Shown: in pieces, positions 1 to 8,740 of the stretch
Layout of the letters: every line of letters starts with the position of its first letter
Numbering within the stretch: the stretch's first letter is position 1
NCBI RefSeq assembly: GCF_003149515.1
Contig: NZ_CP029145.1
Span: 3,224,001-3,288,000, forward strand
Source of the DNA: Hymenobacter nivis
Lineage (GTDB): Bacteria > Bacteroidota > Bacteroidia > Cytophagales > Hymenobacteraceae
DNA: 64,000 nt
Direction: 5' to 3'
Position numbers and translations under genes: made by a program
Notes under the pieces: generated by a model
Told to the model about the DNA's origin: nothing
Databases searched by the model: none
What the model saw: only the letters and a program-made list of their open reading frames with translations

Positions 1-584
1 ACCCGCCCACGGCGGAAAATTACCAAGCCGCCGTACAGAAGCTGTACGGTGAGCGCGCCGCCAGGGCCCTAAAGCTCTACCCCGCCGCCACGGCCGAGCA
101 GTCGGCCACCGATTTGGCCAGTGACCGGTTCATCGCCTACAGCACTTGGAAATGGGCCGACTTGCAGACCCAAACCGGCGGCCGGCCCGTGTACCGCTAC
201 CTCTACGCCCGCCCCCGCCCGGCTTTGGTGCCCGAGCTAGGCAATGCCACGCCCGGCCTGGCGGGCGGCGTCATCAAGGGCGGTGCGGGGGCCCCGGCGC
301 CGCCGGCCAAGGGCGCGGTGCACTCAGCCGAGATTGAGTACGCGCTGGGTAACCTGCCCACTAACAAGGTATTTGCCTGGACGCCCGACGATTACAAAGT
401 ATCGGAGCAGCTGCAAGCCTACTTCGCCAACTTCATCAAAACCGGTAACCCCAACGGCCCCGGCCTGCCCGCGTGGCCGGCCGCCCAGCAGGGCCCCGGC
501 GGGCAGCTGCTGCGCGTGGACGTGAACACCCGCGCCGAGCCCGACCAAACCCGGGCGCGCTACCTCTTTCTGGAGCAGAAATAG
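1..584 (+). CDS. Type B carboxylesterase, C-terminal part
   Basis: The reading frame is open from the left edge, so the gene starts before the window and about 193 C-terminal residues are visible. The stretch GAVHSAEIEYALGNL holds the His of the Ser-Glu-His triad in the usual context of type B carboxylesterases (para-nitrobenzyl esterase group), and the end (YFANFIKTGNPNGPGLPAWP) matches the normal C-terminal helix and loop of that family. The nucleophile serine and oxyanion hole lie outside the window. By family it hydrolyses carboxylic esters and is often exported. A TTG at 114 is internal and not a credible start, because the family homology begins earlier. The gene converges on the methyltransferase and shares a hairpin with it. 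Confidence 0.85.
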   Translation, partial: PPTAENYQAAVQKLYGERAARALKLYPAATAEQSATDLASDRFIAYSTWKWADLQTQTGGRPVYRYLYARPRPALVPELGNATPGLAGGVIKGGAGAPAPPAKGAVHSAEIEYALGNLPTNKVFAWTPDDYKVSEQLQAYFANFIKTGNPNGPGLPAWPAAQQGPGGQLLRVDVNTRAEPDQTRARYLFLEQK

Positions 585-627
585 GGCCCCACCGGGGCCC
601 CGGGGTAGCCACGCCGGGGCCCTATTT
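579..627. terminator. Bidirectional hairpin between convergent genes
   Basis: A perfect 12-nt inverted repeat (AAATAGGGCCCC at 579-590, GGGGCCCTATTT at 616-627) includes the stop codons of both flanking convergent genes. A short T run lies on the plus side beyond it. Position and symmetry suggest a shared terminator. Confidence 0.55.
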
Positions 628-1536
628 CAGGTTTTTGGCCACTACAAATATCCGGTCGCCGAAGCGGCCGGTGAGCTTGTTGAGGTAGTAGGTGGGGTAC
701 TGGCCGGCCAGCTTGCTCACCTTCTCAATCATGCTGCCGCCCAGGCGGATGTGCTTGGGCGGCTTCACGGGGTTCAGCAAATCGACGACTTCAAACCCGT
801 TCTTCTCCAGCATCTTGCGGATAGTATTGGGCGTGAACTCGAACAAATGGTAGGGCGGAATATCCATCTTGCGCTCCTTGCCTAGGGCCCCGTAGGCGGC
901 AAAGCCCAGGCGCACTGAGGGCAAGTTCAGCACCGACGGCAGGGCCAGCACCAGCAGCCCGCCGGGGCCCAAAATGCGGTGGAACTTGGCCAGCGTGGCC
1001 GAGGGCGAGCGCAAGTGCTCCAGCACGTCGCCCATGTAGGCCAGGTCGAACTGGTCGGTGTGGAAGTCCTCGGTGGTTTCGATATTACCGGTCACCACGG
1101 GCAGGTGCAGCTCGTGGCGGGCGAATTCTGCCGCGTGCTCGGATATTTCGAGGCCGTGGGTGGTCCAGCCCAGGGCTTGCAGGCTTTTGAGGGTGTAGCC
1201 GGGGCCACAGCCCACCTCCAGGTAGCGAAATTGCCGGCCCGGGTAGTGCGCCAGCACATAGTCGGTGAACTTGTCGGGCCGCAACTGGTTTAAGGCTTCG
1301 TTCTTCTGCCCGTCTTCGATGAACTTGACGTCCTGCTGGGTACGGTCGTAGTTGGGCCGGTCGGTGAAGTATTCTTTGCCGTAGAGCCGCTCCAACTGGG
1401 CCGGTGTGGGCTGCGGTTCGAGGAACATCAGCTCGCAGCGACGGCAGCGGGTGCCTTGCAGCTTTTGGCCCTCAAATTCGTAGTAGAAAGGCAGCTTTTT
1501 AAAATCGGAGCTGCCGCACAAGTCGCAGGTACGCAT
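622..1536 (-). CDS. Class I SAM-dependent methyltransferase with N-terminal zinc ribbon
   Basis: About 304 residues. The N-terminus (CDLCGSS ... CRRCELMFL) has two CxxC pairs, a zinc-ribbon-like module often fused to methyltransferases of polysaccharide or quinone type. The SAM-binding motif follows (RYLEVGCGPGYTLKSLQALG), then an acidic motif II (GLEISEHA) and the conserved DLAYMGDVLEHL segment of the Methyltransf_11/23 group. The acceptor is unknown. The start is taken as ATG at 1536, directly before the zinc ribbon; an upstream in-frame start at 1575 would add 13 residues of no visible conservation. It runs divergently from ypdA. Confidence 0.85.
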   Translation of the reverse strand: MRTCDLCGSSDFKKLPFYYEFEGQKLQGTRCRRCELMFLEPQPTPAQLERLYGKEYFTDRPNYDRTQQDVKFIEDGQKNEALNQLRPDKFTDYVLAHYPGRQFRYLEVGCGPGYTLKSLQALGWTTHGLEISEHAAEFARHELHLPVVTGNIETTEDFHTDQFDLAYMGDVLEHLRSPSATLAKFHRILGPGGLLVLALPSVLNLPSVRLGFAAYGALGKERKMDIPPYHLFEFTPNTIRKMLEKNGFEVVDLLNPVKPPKHIRLGGSMIEKVSKLAGQYPTYYLNKLTGRFGDRIFVVAKNLK

Positions 1537-1654
1537 GGAAATAGCGCGAACTTGCTGGTTTGCGCCATTGCCCAATCAATTCTGGTACAACAACGCGGGG
1601 ACGCGCATCACAAAGGTCGCCCCACTTTACGTAATTAGCTTAGCTCCTTTCTTT

Positions 1655-2623
1655 ATGCTCGATGTTCTTGTAATTGGGGCCGGCCCCGTGGGCCTGGCCT
1701 GCGCCCTCGAAGCCCAGCGCCGCGGCCTGCAAGTGGCCGTAGTGGACAAAGGGGCCCTGGTGAATTCCATCGTGGGCTACCCCTACAACATGGAGTTTTT
1801 CTCCACGCCCGAGCTGCTCGAAATCGGCGGCTACCCCTTCCCCACTTTCCACTACAAGCCCCTGCGCGAAGACGCCCTGGACTACTACCAGCGCGTGGCC
1901 CGGTCCGAAAACCTGGCCCTGCGCCTGCACGAGGAGGTACTGAGCCTGACCGGCGAGCAAGGCAATTTCTTGGTAACGACCAATAAAGGCGTCATTCCGA
2001 CCCGAAACGTGGTGGTAGCCATCGGCTTCTACGACTTACCCAACCCGCTGGGCGTACCGGGCGAAGATCTGCCCCACGTGAGCCACTACTACCGCGAGCC
2101 CTACCTGCACGTGGCGCAGCGCGTGGTGGTCATCGGGGCCAAAAACTCGTCGGCCAAAGCCGCCTTACAACTCACCCGCGCCGGGGCCCAGGTCACGCTC
2201 CTCGTGCGGGGCCCCGAGGTGAGCGACTCCGTGAAGTACTGGATTAGGCCCGACCTGGTGAACCGCATCAAAGAAGGCAAAATCACGGCCTACTTTAACA
2301 CCACCATCACGGCCATCCGGCCCGACGCCGTGGAAATTCTCACCCCCGAGGGCCCGCAGGAAGTTCCTACCGATTTCGTGTACGCCCTCACCGGCTACCA
2401 CCCCGACGAGGCCTTGCTCGGCCGCCTCGGCATCGAGCCCGACCCCGCCGACGAGGCCCGCGCCCCCCTCTTCGACCCCGCTACCCACGAAACCACTAAC
2501 CCCGGCGTATTCGTGGCCGGCACCGTGTGCGGCGGCCGTGCCACCAGCCGCTGGTTCATCGAAAACGGCCGCCACCATGCCCAGCTCATCGCCGCGCACC
2601 TCGCGGCCGGCGTGCCCGCCTAG
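1655..2623 (+). CDS. ypdA: YpdA family putative bacillithiol disulfide reductase
   Basis: 322 residues, the normal YpdA length. An N-terminal FAD-binding motif (VLVIGAGPVGLACALEAQRRG) is followed by the YpdA marker KGALVNSIVGYPYNMEFFST, and a second Rossmann motif (VVVIGAKNSSAKAAL) fits NADPH binding. There is no thioredoxin-reductase CxxC, as expected for YpdA. By family it is an NADPH-dependent flavoprotein that reduces bacillithiol disulfide; whether this organism makes bacillithiol cannot be seen here. The start is the ATG immediately before the FAD motif; upstream in-frame codons show no conservation. Confidence 0.9.
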   Translation: MLDVLVIGAGPVGLACALEAQRRGLQVAVVDKGALVNSIVGYPYNMEFFSTPELLEIGGYPFPTFHYKPLREDALDYYQRVARSENLALRLHEEVLSLTGEQGNFLVTTNKGVIPTRNVVVAIGFYDLPNPLGVPGEDLPHVSHYYREPYLHVAQRVVVIGAKNSSAKAALQLTRAGAQVTLLVRGPEVSDSVKYWIRPDLVNRIKEGKITAYFNTTITAIRPDAVEILTPEGPQEVPTDFVYALTGYHPDEALLGRLGIEPDPADEARAPLFDPATHETTNPGVFVAGTVCGGRATSRWFIENGRHHAQLIAAHLAAGVPA

Positions 2624-2650
2624 GGCCCCCAACGGTCGGTTTCAGCACAA

Positions 2651-2688
2651 AAAAGCCTCCTTCCCCAGCTGTGGGAAAGGAGGCTTTT
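2651..2688. terminator. Bidirectional rho-independent terminator
   Basis: A 12-bp stem (AAAAGCCTCCTT / AAGGAGGCTTTT) with further inner C-G pairing and T runs on both strands lies between the convergent ypdA and GDSL lipoprotein genes. Confidence 0.85.
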
Positions 2689-2712
2689 GCTTGGGGCCCT
2701 GGGGGCCCTGGC

Positions 2713-4056
2713 TTACTGCGGGAAGACCACGCCGCGGTATTCGTTGATGTTTACCGTCGGAATGGACGCGCCATAATAATTATTGATATTGCGAATGAAC
2801 TCATTGGCCAACAAGGCATAGCCACGGGGCGTGGGGTGCACCCCATCGAGGCCAAACAGGTTGCCGCTGACGAAAGCTGACGAGTTGGCCACTGCGTTGA
2901 ACGCCACGCCTTGCTGCGCCACGGTCGTAAAAAAAGTATTCATATCCGCCAGCGCCACTTTGTTTTGGCGGGCAGTTTTAGCAATAATGGCGTTGAGCTG
3001 AATGGTCCGGGCCACCACTGCTGCGGCTTCGTCTGCGTCGAGCACATACTTATTGGGAAGCGGATTGCTAGGCGTCGAGCCCGCGCCCGTGGCCACAACG
3101 GCTTGGGCGGTAAGGGTCAACAAATCGGCGCTGGTGGCCAGCCGCACCGGGGTCGTTGTACTACTGGTCTGGATGAACACGCCGGGCGAAGCCGCGTTGG
3201 CGGCTTTAAACGCCGCAGCTACAGCAGCCACTGTTACGGTGGTGAAATACGGAATGCCGGTTACGTTCGGAATGTTGGCCGCAATGCCGGCCACCGTGCC
3301 TTTCTTCGACATGGTGCCCAGAATGGCCCGGTAGCCGATGCCAAAGCGCGTGGTATCGGTGAGGTTGCTGAAAGGGTCGGCAGCACTGGCCACCCCGCCG
3401 TTGGAGGCGTAAGTCAGCACGTCGTTGTTGCCCATCCAGCAGGTGAAGAAGGTCGGCGTCTTCTGGCCGATGTACGTTACGTAATCCTTGCTGGGCTTTT
3501 CGGCAGCCGTAAGCAGGCGCTCATAAAACGGGTTGAGCAAGCCGTAGGGTGCCAAACCGCCGGTGAAGGCCGATACGCTGCTCAGCACCGAAATGCCGGG
3601 CACACCCAGGTTGTCTGGCTGCGCACCGGTGTAAGCGGCTAGCTGCGGCTGGCCGCTGGCCAGAGCGCTGCCGGTAGCGGCCAGTTTCTCGCCCAGGTAG
3701 CCATTAGCGGCCGAAGGCACCACGGGCGCCAGGGCCCCGTTCACAATTTGCAGCTTGACGTGGCCCGAGCCATCTTGCTGGGCGGGAGCGAACGACGGCT
3801 GCGCGAAGCTAGCGGGGCCCTTGCCCGTTTTGCCGAATTGCTGGGCCAGGATGGCGGGGTACGACGTGGCCTGCGCCTCGTTGTAGAGGCCCCCGTCGGA
3901 GTAGCCCGACGTGAGCGAATTGCCCACAGCCACGTAGCTGGTGAAATCGGCCGTGCCGGCCGCCGCCGCGGGCGCGTCGATGTTGGGCTGGCAGCCGCCC
4001 ACCGCCAAACCCAGCAGGCCCAGGGCCGGCGCAGAATACTTAAATATCCGGTTCAT
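2713..4056 (-). CDS. SGNH/GDSL hydrolase-type lipoprotein
   Basis: 447 residues. The signal peptide ends in a lipobox (LAVGGC), so the protein is probably an outer-membrane lipoprotein. Block I of the SGNH/GDSL fold is visible as VGNSLTSG with the nucleophile Ser, an Asn of block III is plausible in CWMGNNDVLTY, and block V is DGVHPTPRGYALLANEF with the catalytic Asp/His. The family hydrolyses esters or lipids; the substrate is not evident. It lies 33 bp downstream of the FadL-type porin on the same strand, a pairing that suggests co-transcription and a role in uptake or processing of hydrophobic compounds (inference). Confidence 0.85.
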   Translation of the reverse strand: MNRIFKYSAPALGLLGLAVGGCQPNIDAPAAAAGTADFTSYVAVGNSLTSGYSDGGLYNEAQATSYPAILAQQFGKTGKGPASFAQPSFAPAQQDGSGHVKLQIVNGALAPVVPSAANGYLGEKLAATGSALASGQPQLAAYTGAQPDNLGVPGISVLSSVSAFTGGLAPYGLLNPFYERLLTAAEKPSKDYVTYIGQKTPTFFTCWMGNNDVLTYASNGGVASAADPFSNLTDTTRFGIGYRAILGTMSKKGTVAGIAANIPNVTGIPYFTTVTVAAVAAAFKAANAASPGVFIQTSSTTTPVRLATSADLLTLTAQAVVATGAGSTPSNPLPNKYVLDADEAAAVVARTIQLNAIIAKTARQNKVALADMNTFFTTVAQQGVAFNAVANSSAFVSGNLFGLDGVHPTPRGYALLANEFIRNINNYYGASIPTVNINEYRGVVFPQ

Positions 4057-4089
4057 AAATACGTATGCTTGTAGCGAGGAGAAGATTCG

Positions 4090-5397
4090 TTAGAACGAGT
4101 AGCGCACCCCGATGCCGGGAATGAAGATGTCGGTGCGGTAGGTGCCGGCCACGCGGTCGGTGGTGCCATTGTTGAGCAGGTCCGACTGCGACTGGCTGCG
4201 CTTAGCGAAGCGCTCGAACTGAAACGAGGCGTCGATGCCCAGGTGCGGGTTGGGCTGGTAGGTGAGGCCGGCGGTGGCGATGTAGCGGTCGGCGTCGGGG
4301 GTTTCGGGCGTCACGTAGCCGTCCTTCACCGCCGCAAAGTCATAGGCCGAGCCCAGGCGCAGAATTAGCTGGTCGGTGGCCTTGTACTGGCCGCCCACGC
4401 GGAAGGCCAGCGCGTCCTGGTAGTAGCGCTTCGAGGTGCTGGTGGTGCTGCCGCCAACTAGGCCGGTGTTGGCGGCGGTGGCGGTGCCGCCGTTACCGTT
4501 ATTGCCCGAGAACGCAAAGTCAAGGGTGCGGTAAGCGCTCCAAAACACCAGCGAGGCGTCGAAGCCGATGGTGAGCTTCTCGGTGGGCATGATGCCGATG
4601 CCCACCGACGCCATGGCCGGCAGCGGCAGCGTGGCGTCGAAATTCGTGGCCGTGAAGCCGCGGTTGACGGCGGGGGCCGAGGCGCCGGTGGCCAAGCCAG
4701 AGTAGCTTACGTTACCGCCCTTCACCTGGGCGTCTATCTTCGAGCGGTAGCTAATACCGAGGCTCAGCTTATCGCTGGGCTTGAAGTACAGGCCGGCGTT
4801 GACGCCCACCTGAAACTTGGTGGTGCCGTCGAGGGTGAGGTGGGCGGGGCCCGTGGGCAGGGGCAGGTCCTTCTGCAAGTTCACCGAGCCGTAGGCCAGC
4901 ATGGTCACGCCCACGCCCACGCTAAACTGGGGCGAAAACGCGTAGGAGAACGTGGGCTGCACGTACACCGACTGCAAGTTAATCTCCGTCAGGCTGTAGC
5001 GGCCCTCCCAGTTGTCGGCGTAGCGCAGCTGGCTGCCGTAGGGCGTGTACACAGCCACCCCGAACTTATACTTGCCCGCCTTGCCAAACGCAGCGTAGAG
5101 GTTGAAGGGCGTCACCAGTAGATGTTGCAAATCGCGCTGCGCACCGCCGTTGTCGCTCGCGTAGGCCCCGCGGGCCAGGGCAAAGTTGGCGCCCACCTGC
5201 ACGCCGTTGGCGCGCACCATGGCCAGGGCCCCGGGGTTGTAGAACATAGCAGCCTGGTCGAGCGAGAGGCCTACGCCCACGCCGCCCATGCCAATATTCT
5301 GCTGCCCGCCCAGGTTTATCTGGAAGCCGCTGGCCGCGGCCGTGGCGGCACTGCCCAGCAGGGTTCCGCTAGCAAGGAGTAAAGTTTTTAGCATCAT
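4090..5397 (-). CDS. OmpP1/FadL/TodX family outer membrane transporter
   Basis: 435 residues with a signal peptide ending near the mature start ASGFQINLGGQQNIGMGGVG. That start, together with QAAMFYNPGALAM, is the N-terminal hatch signature of FadL/TodX proteins, and the rest is alternating beta-strand sequence ending in an aromatic residue (GVRYSF) as in outer-membrane barrels. By family it passes long-chain fatty acids or other hydrophobic molecules across the outer membrane. Two adjacent ATGs (5397, 5394) could serve as start. It is followed by the GDSL lipoprotein and is divergent from an acyl-CoA dehydrogenase gene, which fits a lipid-use theme. Confidence 0.9.
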   Translation of the reverse strand: MMLKTLLLASGTLLGSAATAAASGFQINLGGQQNIGMGGVGVGLSLDQAAMFYNPGALAMVRANGVQVGANFALARGAYASDNGGAQRDLQHLLVTPFNLYAAFGKAGKYKFGVAVYTPYGSQLRYADNWEGRYSLTEINLQSVYVQPTFSYAFSPQFSVGVGVTMLAYGSVNLQKDLPLPTGPAHLTLDGTTKFQVGVNAGLYFKPSDKLSLGISYRSKIDAQVKGGNVSYSGLATGASAPAVNRGFTATNFDATLPLPAMASVGIGIMPTEKLTIGFDASLVFWSAYRTLDFAFSGNNGNGGTATAANTGLVGGSTTSTSKRYYQDALAFRVGGQYKATDQLILRLGSAYDFAAVKDGYVTPETPDADRYIATAGLTYQPNPHLGIDASFQFERFAKRSQSQSDLLNNGTTDRVAGTYRTDIFIPGIGVRYSF

Positions 5398-5599
5398 AAA
5401 AAAAGAAACGAAGAGTAGATAATGATTCTGGGGCTTAAATGTAATGGGAAAACATGCAATCGATTTCTAGTAATACTCGGCGTACCTACTACATTCCCCG
5501 GGTTTTGTATCTTAGTACCGTCAAAAGGCGCCTTGCTGCGTATTTTTGAGCGTTTATCATCCACTCATTTTCACTTCTGGCTCCGGCCCCCCCGCAGTT

Positions 5600-6760
5600 A
5601 TGCTACCTGACGTCATTTCCTCTATTTACCAACTTAGTGAAGAGCAGCTAGCCGTGCGCGACGCGGCCCGCGATTTTGCCCAGTCCGAACTGTGGGCGGG
5701 TGTGATTGAGCGCGACGAACACCAGAAATTTCCGGCCGAGCAGGTCAAAAAAATGGGCGAGCTCGGCTTCATGGGCATGATGGTGAGCCCCGAGTACGGC
5801 GGCTCGGGCCTCGACACCGTTAGCTATGTGCTGGCAATGGAAGAAATAAGCAAGGTTGATGCCTCGTGCTCGGTCATTATGAGCGTGAACAACTCGCTCG
5901 TGTGCTGGGGCCTGGAGCAATACGGCACCGAGGAGCAGAAGCAGAAGTACCTGCCGCGCCTGTGCTCGGGCGAAATCATCGGCGCCTTCGCCCTGAGCGA
6001 GCCCGAAGCCGGCTCCGACGCCACCAGCCAGCGCACCACCGCCGAAGACATGGGCGACTACTACCTGCTGAACGGCACCAAGAACTGGATTACCAACGGC
6101 ACCACGGCCTCGGTGTACCTGGTCATCGCCCAAACCAACCCCGAGCTGAAGTCGCGCGGCATCAACGTGCTGATTGTGGACAAAGACACGCCCGGCTTCA
6201 TTCAGGGCCCCAAGGAGAACAAGCTCGGCATCCGGGGCTCCGATACCTGCTCGCTGATGTTTACCGACGTGGTAGTGCCCAAAGAGAACCGCATCGGGGC
6301 CGACGGCTTCGGCTTTAAGTTTGCCATGCAGGTGCTGGCCGGGGGCCGTATCGGCATCGCGGCGCAGGCCCTGGGCATTGCTTCGGGGGCCCTGGAGCTG
6401 AGCCTGAAGTATGCCAAGGAGCGCAAAGCCTTCGGTGTGCCGATTGCCCAGCACCAAGCAATCCAATTTAAGCTGGCCGATATGGCCACCAACATCGACG
6501 CCGCCCGTTTGCTGTGCTTGCAAGCCGCCACCGACAAGGACCACCACGCCGATTATGCTAAATCCGGGGCCATGGCCAAGCTCTTCGCGTCGAAAACGGC
6601 GATGGATGCGGCCGTGGAAGCCGTGCAAATTCACGGCGGGTACGGCTTTGTGAAGGAATATCACGTTGAGCGTTTTATGCGCGATGCCAAAATCACTCAG
6701 ATTTACGAGGGAACTTCTGAGATTCAAAAAATTGTAATCTCGCGGGAAATCCTCAAATAA
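5600..6760 (+). CDS. Acyl-CoA dehydrogenase (short/branched-chain type)
   Basis: 386 residues, the usual size. Signatures are ALSEPEAGSDA (FAD/substrate region) and the C-terminal QIHGGYGF ... MRDAKITQIYEGTSEIQ, where the Glu of YEGTSEIQ is the catalytic base in SCAD-type enzymes. It oxidises an acyl-CoA to the 2-enoyl-CoA and passes electrons to ETF; chain-length preference cannot be read from sequence alone. The ATG at 5600 starts just before the first conserved helix; an upstream in-frame TTG at 5546 would add 18 unconserved residues. The 202-bp gap to fadL is AT-richer and probably holds divergent promoters, but I could not identify boxes with confidence. Confidence 0.92.
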   Translation: MLPDVISSIYQLSEEQLAVRDAARDFAQSELWAGVIERDEHQKFPAEQVKKMGELGFMGMMVSPEYGGSGLDTVSYVLAMEEISKVDASCSVIMSVNNSLVCWGLEQYGTEEQKQKYLPRLCSGEIIGAFALSEPEAGSDATSQRTTAEDMGDYYLLNGTKNWITNGTTASVYLVIAQTNPELKSRGINVLIVDKDTPGFIQGPKENKLGIRGSDTCSLMFTDVVVPKENRIGADGFGFKFAMQVLAGGRIGIAAQALGIASGALELSLKYAKERKAFGVPIAQHQAIQFKLADMATNIDAARLLCLQAATDKDHHADYAKSGAMAKLFASKTAMDAAVEAVQIHGGYGFVKEYHVERFMRDAKITQIYEGTSEIQKIVISREILK

Positions 6761-6792
6761 GGTGAATTGCCACATTTTCAGATTATTTGCAC

Positions 6793-6826
6793 AAAACCCA
6801 GCTAAAAAAAGGCTGGGTTTTTAGTT
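6793..6826 (+). terminator. Rho-independent terminator of the acyl-CoA dehydrogenase
   Basis: A 10-bp stem (AAAACCCAGC / GCTGGGTTTT) with an A-rich loop, followed by a T run. Confidence 0.9.
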
Positions 6827-6926
6827 TTTCTCGCTGTTTATCTGTTGTATTGTACTCGGATTGTATCATTTACTAGAATTTGCATTAGAACTACACTTAC
6901 TAACCGCCCTACAAGGATATTTTAAA

Positions 6927-7853
6927 ATGGAAGATTACAATAAAGTCATTGAATCGTTAGGTGTCCGCTACATCAAATCCAAGAATTTGGTACTGCAGCA
7001 ACCCTTTACTGTGCGAAATTTTTATGATGTCGGCAACACCCTTATCCTGCTGCACAAAGGCCGCGTTTCCTTCGGTGAGGACTCGCACGTGGTTGAAGAA
7101 GGCGAGATGCTGTTCGTACCCGGCGGCCGGGCTACCCGCGTGGGCTACGGCAACGAGCCGGGCGGCCGCGTTATTACCAACGACGACCTGATTACCAACA
7201 AAGACAAGTTTTTCTCCTCCAACGACCACATCGACCTGATTGGCGACGCCGAGCAGAGCCACAGCTTCGTGAGCTTCGACGCCAAGGTGTTCGACTCGGT
7301 GAACTTCTTCGCGTCGCTCGACGTGCCGGCGTTCCTTATCAACAAGAACAAAAAGATGGCCAACCTCATCAAGCAGGTGGTCGAGGAAAACATTCAGGAC
7401 CTGCCCGGCCGTGAGCGGCTCATCAGCATCTACACCGAGAACCTGGTGGTGGAAGTGGTGCGCTACGTGCTGCAAAACAACATGTTTGTGGAGCAGCTGG
7501 CCACCAATAGCACCTACTTCAAAGACCCGCGCCTGATTGACCTGTTTAACTACATCAAGGAGCACCTCGGTGGCGACCTCTCGAACAAGGTCCTCAGCGG
7601 CGTAGCTAACGTGAGCGAGGACTATGTGGGCCAGTACTTCAAAATGCTGACCAACATCAACCCGCAGGATTACATTGAGTACCAACGCATGGAGCGCGCC
7701 GTGTTCCTACTGCGCACCACCAAAAAGAGCATCCGCGAAATTGGCAAGGACGTGGGCTACAAGGATACGGCCTACTTCTGCCGCCGCTTCAAGATGATGT
7801 TCGGCATTCCGGCCGGCAAGATGCGCCGCCGCGAGTCGGCAATGAACATCTAG
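6927..7853 (+). CDS. AraC family transcriptional regulator
   Basis: 308 residues. The N-terminal part resembles a cupin-like sensor (VVEEGEMLFVPGG). The last 100 residues form the double helix-turn-helix of AraC proteins: LSNKVLSGVANVSEDYVGQYF is the first, and IREIGKDVGYKDTAYFCRRFK with GIPAGKMR the second. The ATG at 6927 fits the family; in-frame codons upstream to 6861 lie in AT-rich leader DNA. It is monocistronic with strong terminators on both sides. Similar regulators are conserved in Cytophagales; the regulon is unknown. Confidence 0.88.
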   Translation: MEDYNKVIESLGVRYIKSKNLVLQQPFTVRNFYDVGNTLILLHKGRVSFGEDSHVVEEGEMLFVPGGRATRVGYGNEPGGRVITNDDLITNKDKFFSSNDHIDLIGDAEQSHSFVSFDAKVFDSVNFFASLDVPAFLINKNKKMANLIKQVVEENIQDLPGRERLISIYTENLVVEVVRYVLQNNMFVEQLATNSTYFKDPRLIDLFNYIKEHLGGDLSNKVLSGVANVSEDYVGQYFKMLTNINPQDYIEYQRMERAVFLLRTTKKSIREIGKDVGYKDTAYFCRRFKMMFGIPAGKMRRRESAMNI

Positions 7854-7888
7854 CAGCGCCAGGCAATCGGTTGCAGCAAGTTATCATC

Positions 7889-7936
7889 CAGCAGGGACCC
7901 CACGGCCAGCCGCGCCGTGGGGTCCCTGCTGTTTTT
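7889..7936 (+). terminator. Rho-independent terminator of the AraC gene
   Basis: An 18-bp perfect stem (7889-7906 with 7914-7931), a 7-nt loop and a following T5 run. Confidence 0.92.
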
Positions 7937-7978
7937 GGGGCCCGCAGCCAATGCCTCGGGGCCCCCACGGCGCCCAAA

Positions 7979-8740
7979 CTACACCGCCACCGCGGCCCCG
8001 CGCACCGCAGCCACCGCGGCGGCCAGAAACGCCGGCTCCTCGGCGATGCGGTTGCCCACCACCACTACATCGGCCCCGGCAGCGAGAGTAGCCGTAATTT
8101 TCTCGGCGGTGTTGAGGCCCCCACCCACGATGAGGGGCGTGGCCACCGTGGAGCGCACAGCGGCAATCATGGCCTCAGATACAGGGTACAGGGCCCCACT
8201 GCCACCGTCGAGGTAGGTGAGGCGCAGGCCCAGCTGCTCCCCGGCCAGGGCCGTAGTGGCGGCAATGCCAGGCTTATCGTGCGGCAGCGGGGCGGTGCCG
8301 CTCATGTACGAAGCCGTGGTGGGCCGGCCGCTATCCACTAGTAAGTAGCCGGTGGGCAGCAGTTCCAGCCCGCTGGCACGCAGGCGCGGGGCCGCTACCA
8401 CGTGCTGCCCGATGAGGAACTCAGGGTTGCGGCCCGAAATGAGGGAAAGCAGCAGCAGGCCGTCGGCGGGGCCCTCCAGGTGCAGGCTGTGGCTGGGGAA
8501 AAGCAGCACTGGCACCTGGCTATGGGCCTTTAGCAACGCCAGAAGGGCAGCTTGGTGCGCACTCAGCACCAAGCTGCCCCCCACAAAAAAGTAATCAACG
8601 GGATGCTCGGCTACGCGCGCCAACAGGTCGCGCAGGCTGGCTTCGGTAAAATCATCAGGGTCGAGTAGCACAGCCAGCGCCTTGCGGCCGTGCTGCCGGT
8701 GGGCAATAAACGAATCAAGCAGGGTGCTGGCGGGGCGCAT
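7979..8740 (-). CDS. Geranylgeranylglyceryl phosphate synthase family protein
   Basis: About 253 residues. It has the PcrB/GGGPS TIM-barrel signatures: AVLLDPDDF at the first strand, FVGGSLV, the YLDGGSGALYPV segment that contacts the polyprenyl diphosphate and glycerol phosphate, and the phosphate-binding loop PLIVGGGLNTAEK. By family it forms an ether bond between sn-glycerol-1-phosphate and a polyprenyl diphosphate; Bacteroidota carry group II oligomeric members. The start is ATG at 8740, directly before the conserved domain. This overlaps the end of the upstream gene by 26 bp, so the two are probably translationally coupled. Confidence 0.88.
   Translation of the reverse strand: MRPASTLLDSFIAHRQHGRKALAVLLDPDDFTEASLRDLLARVAEHPVDYFFVGGSLVLSAHQAALLALLKAHSQVPVLLFPSHSLHLEGPADGLLLLSLISGRNPEFLIGQHVVAAPRLRASGLELLPTGYLLVDSGRPTTASYMSGTAPLPHDKPGIAATTALAGEQLGLRLTYLDGGSGALYPVSEAMIAAVRSTVATPLIVGGGLNTAEKITATLAAGADVVVVGNRIAEEPAFLAAAVAAVRGAAVAV

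Noticed and set aside
6840..6895. Promoter boxes (TTG and TAGAATTTG) before the AraC gene
   Set aside because: The -7-like word has one base too many for TAnnTTTG and spacing is unclear; not annotated.
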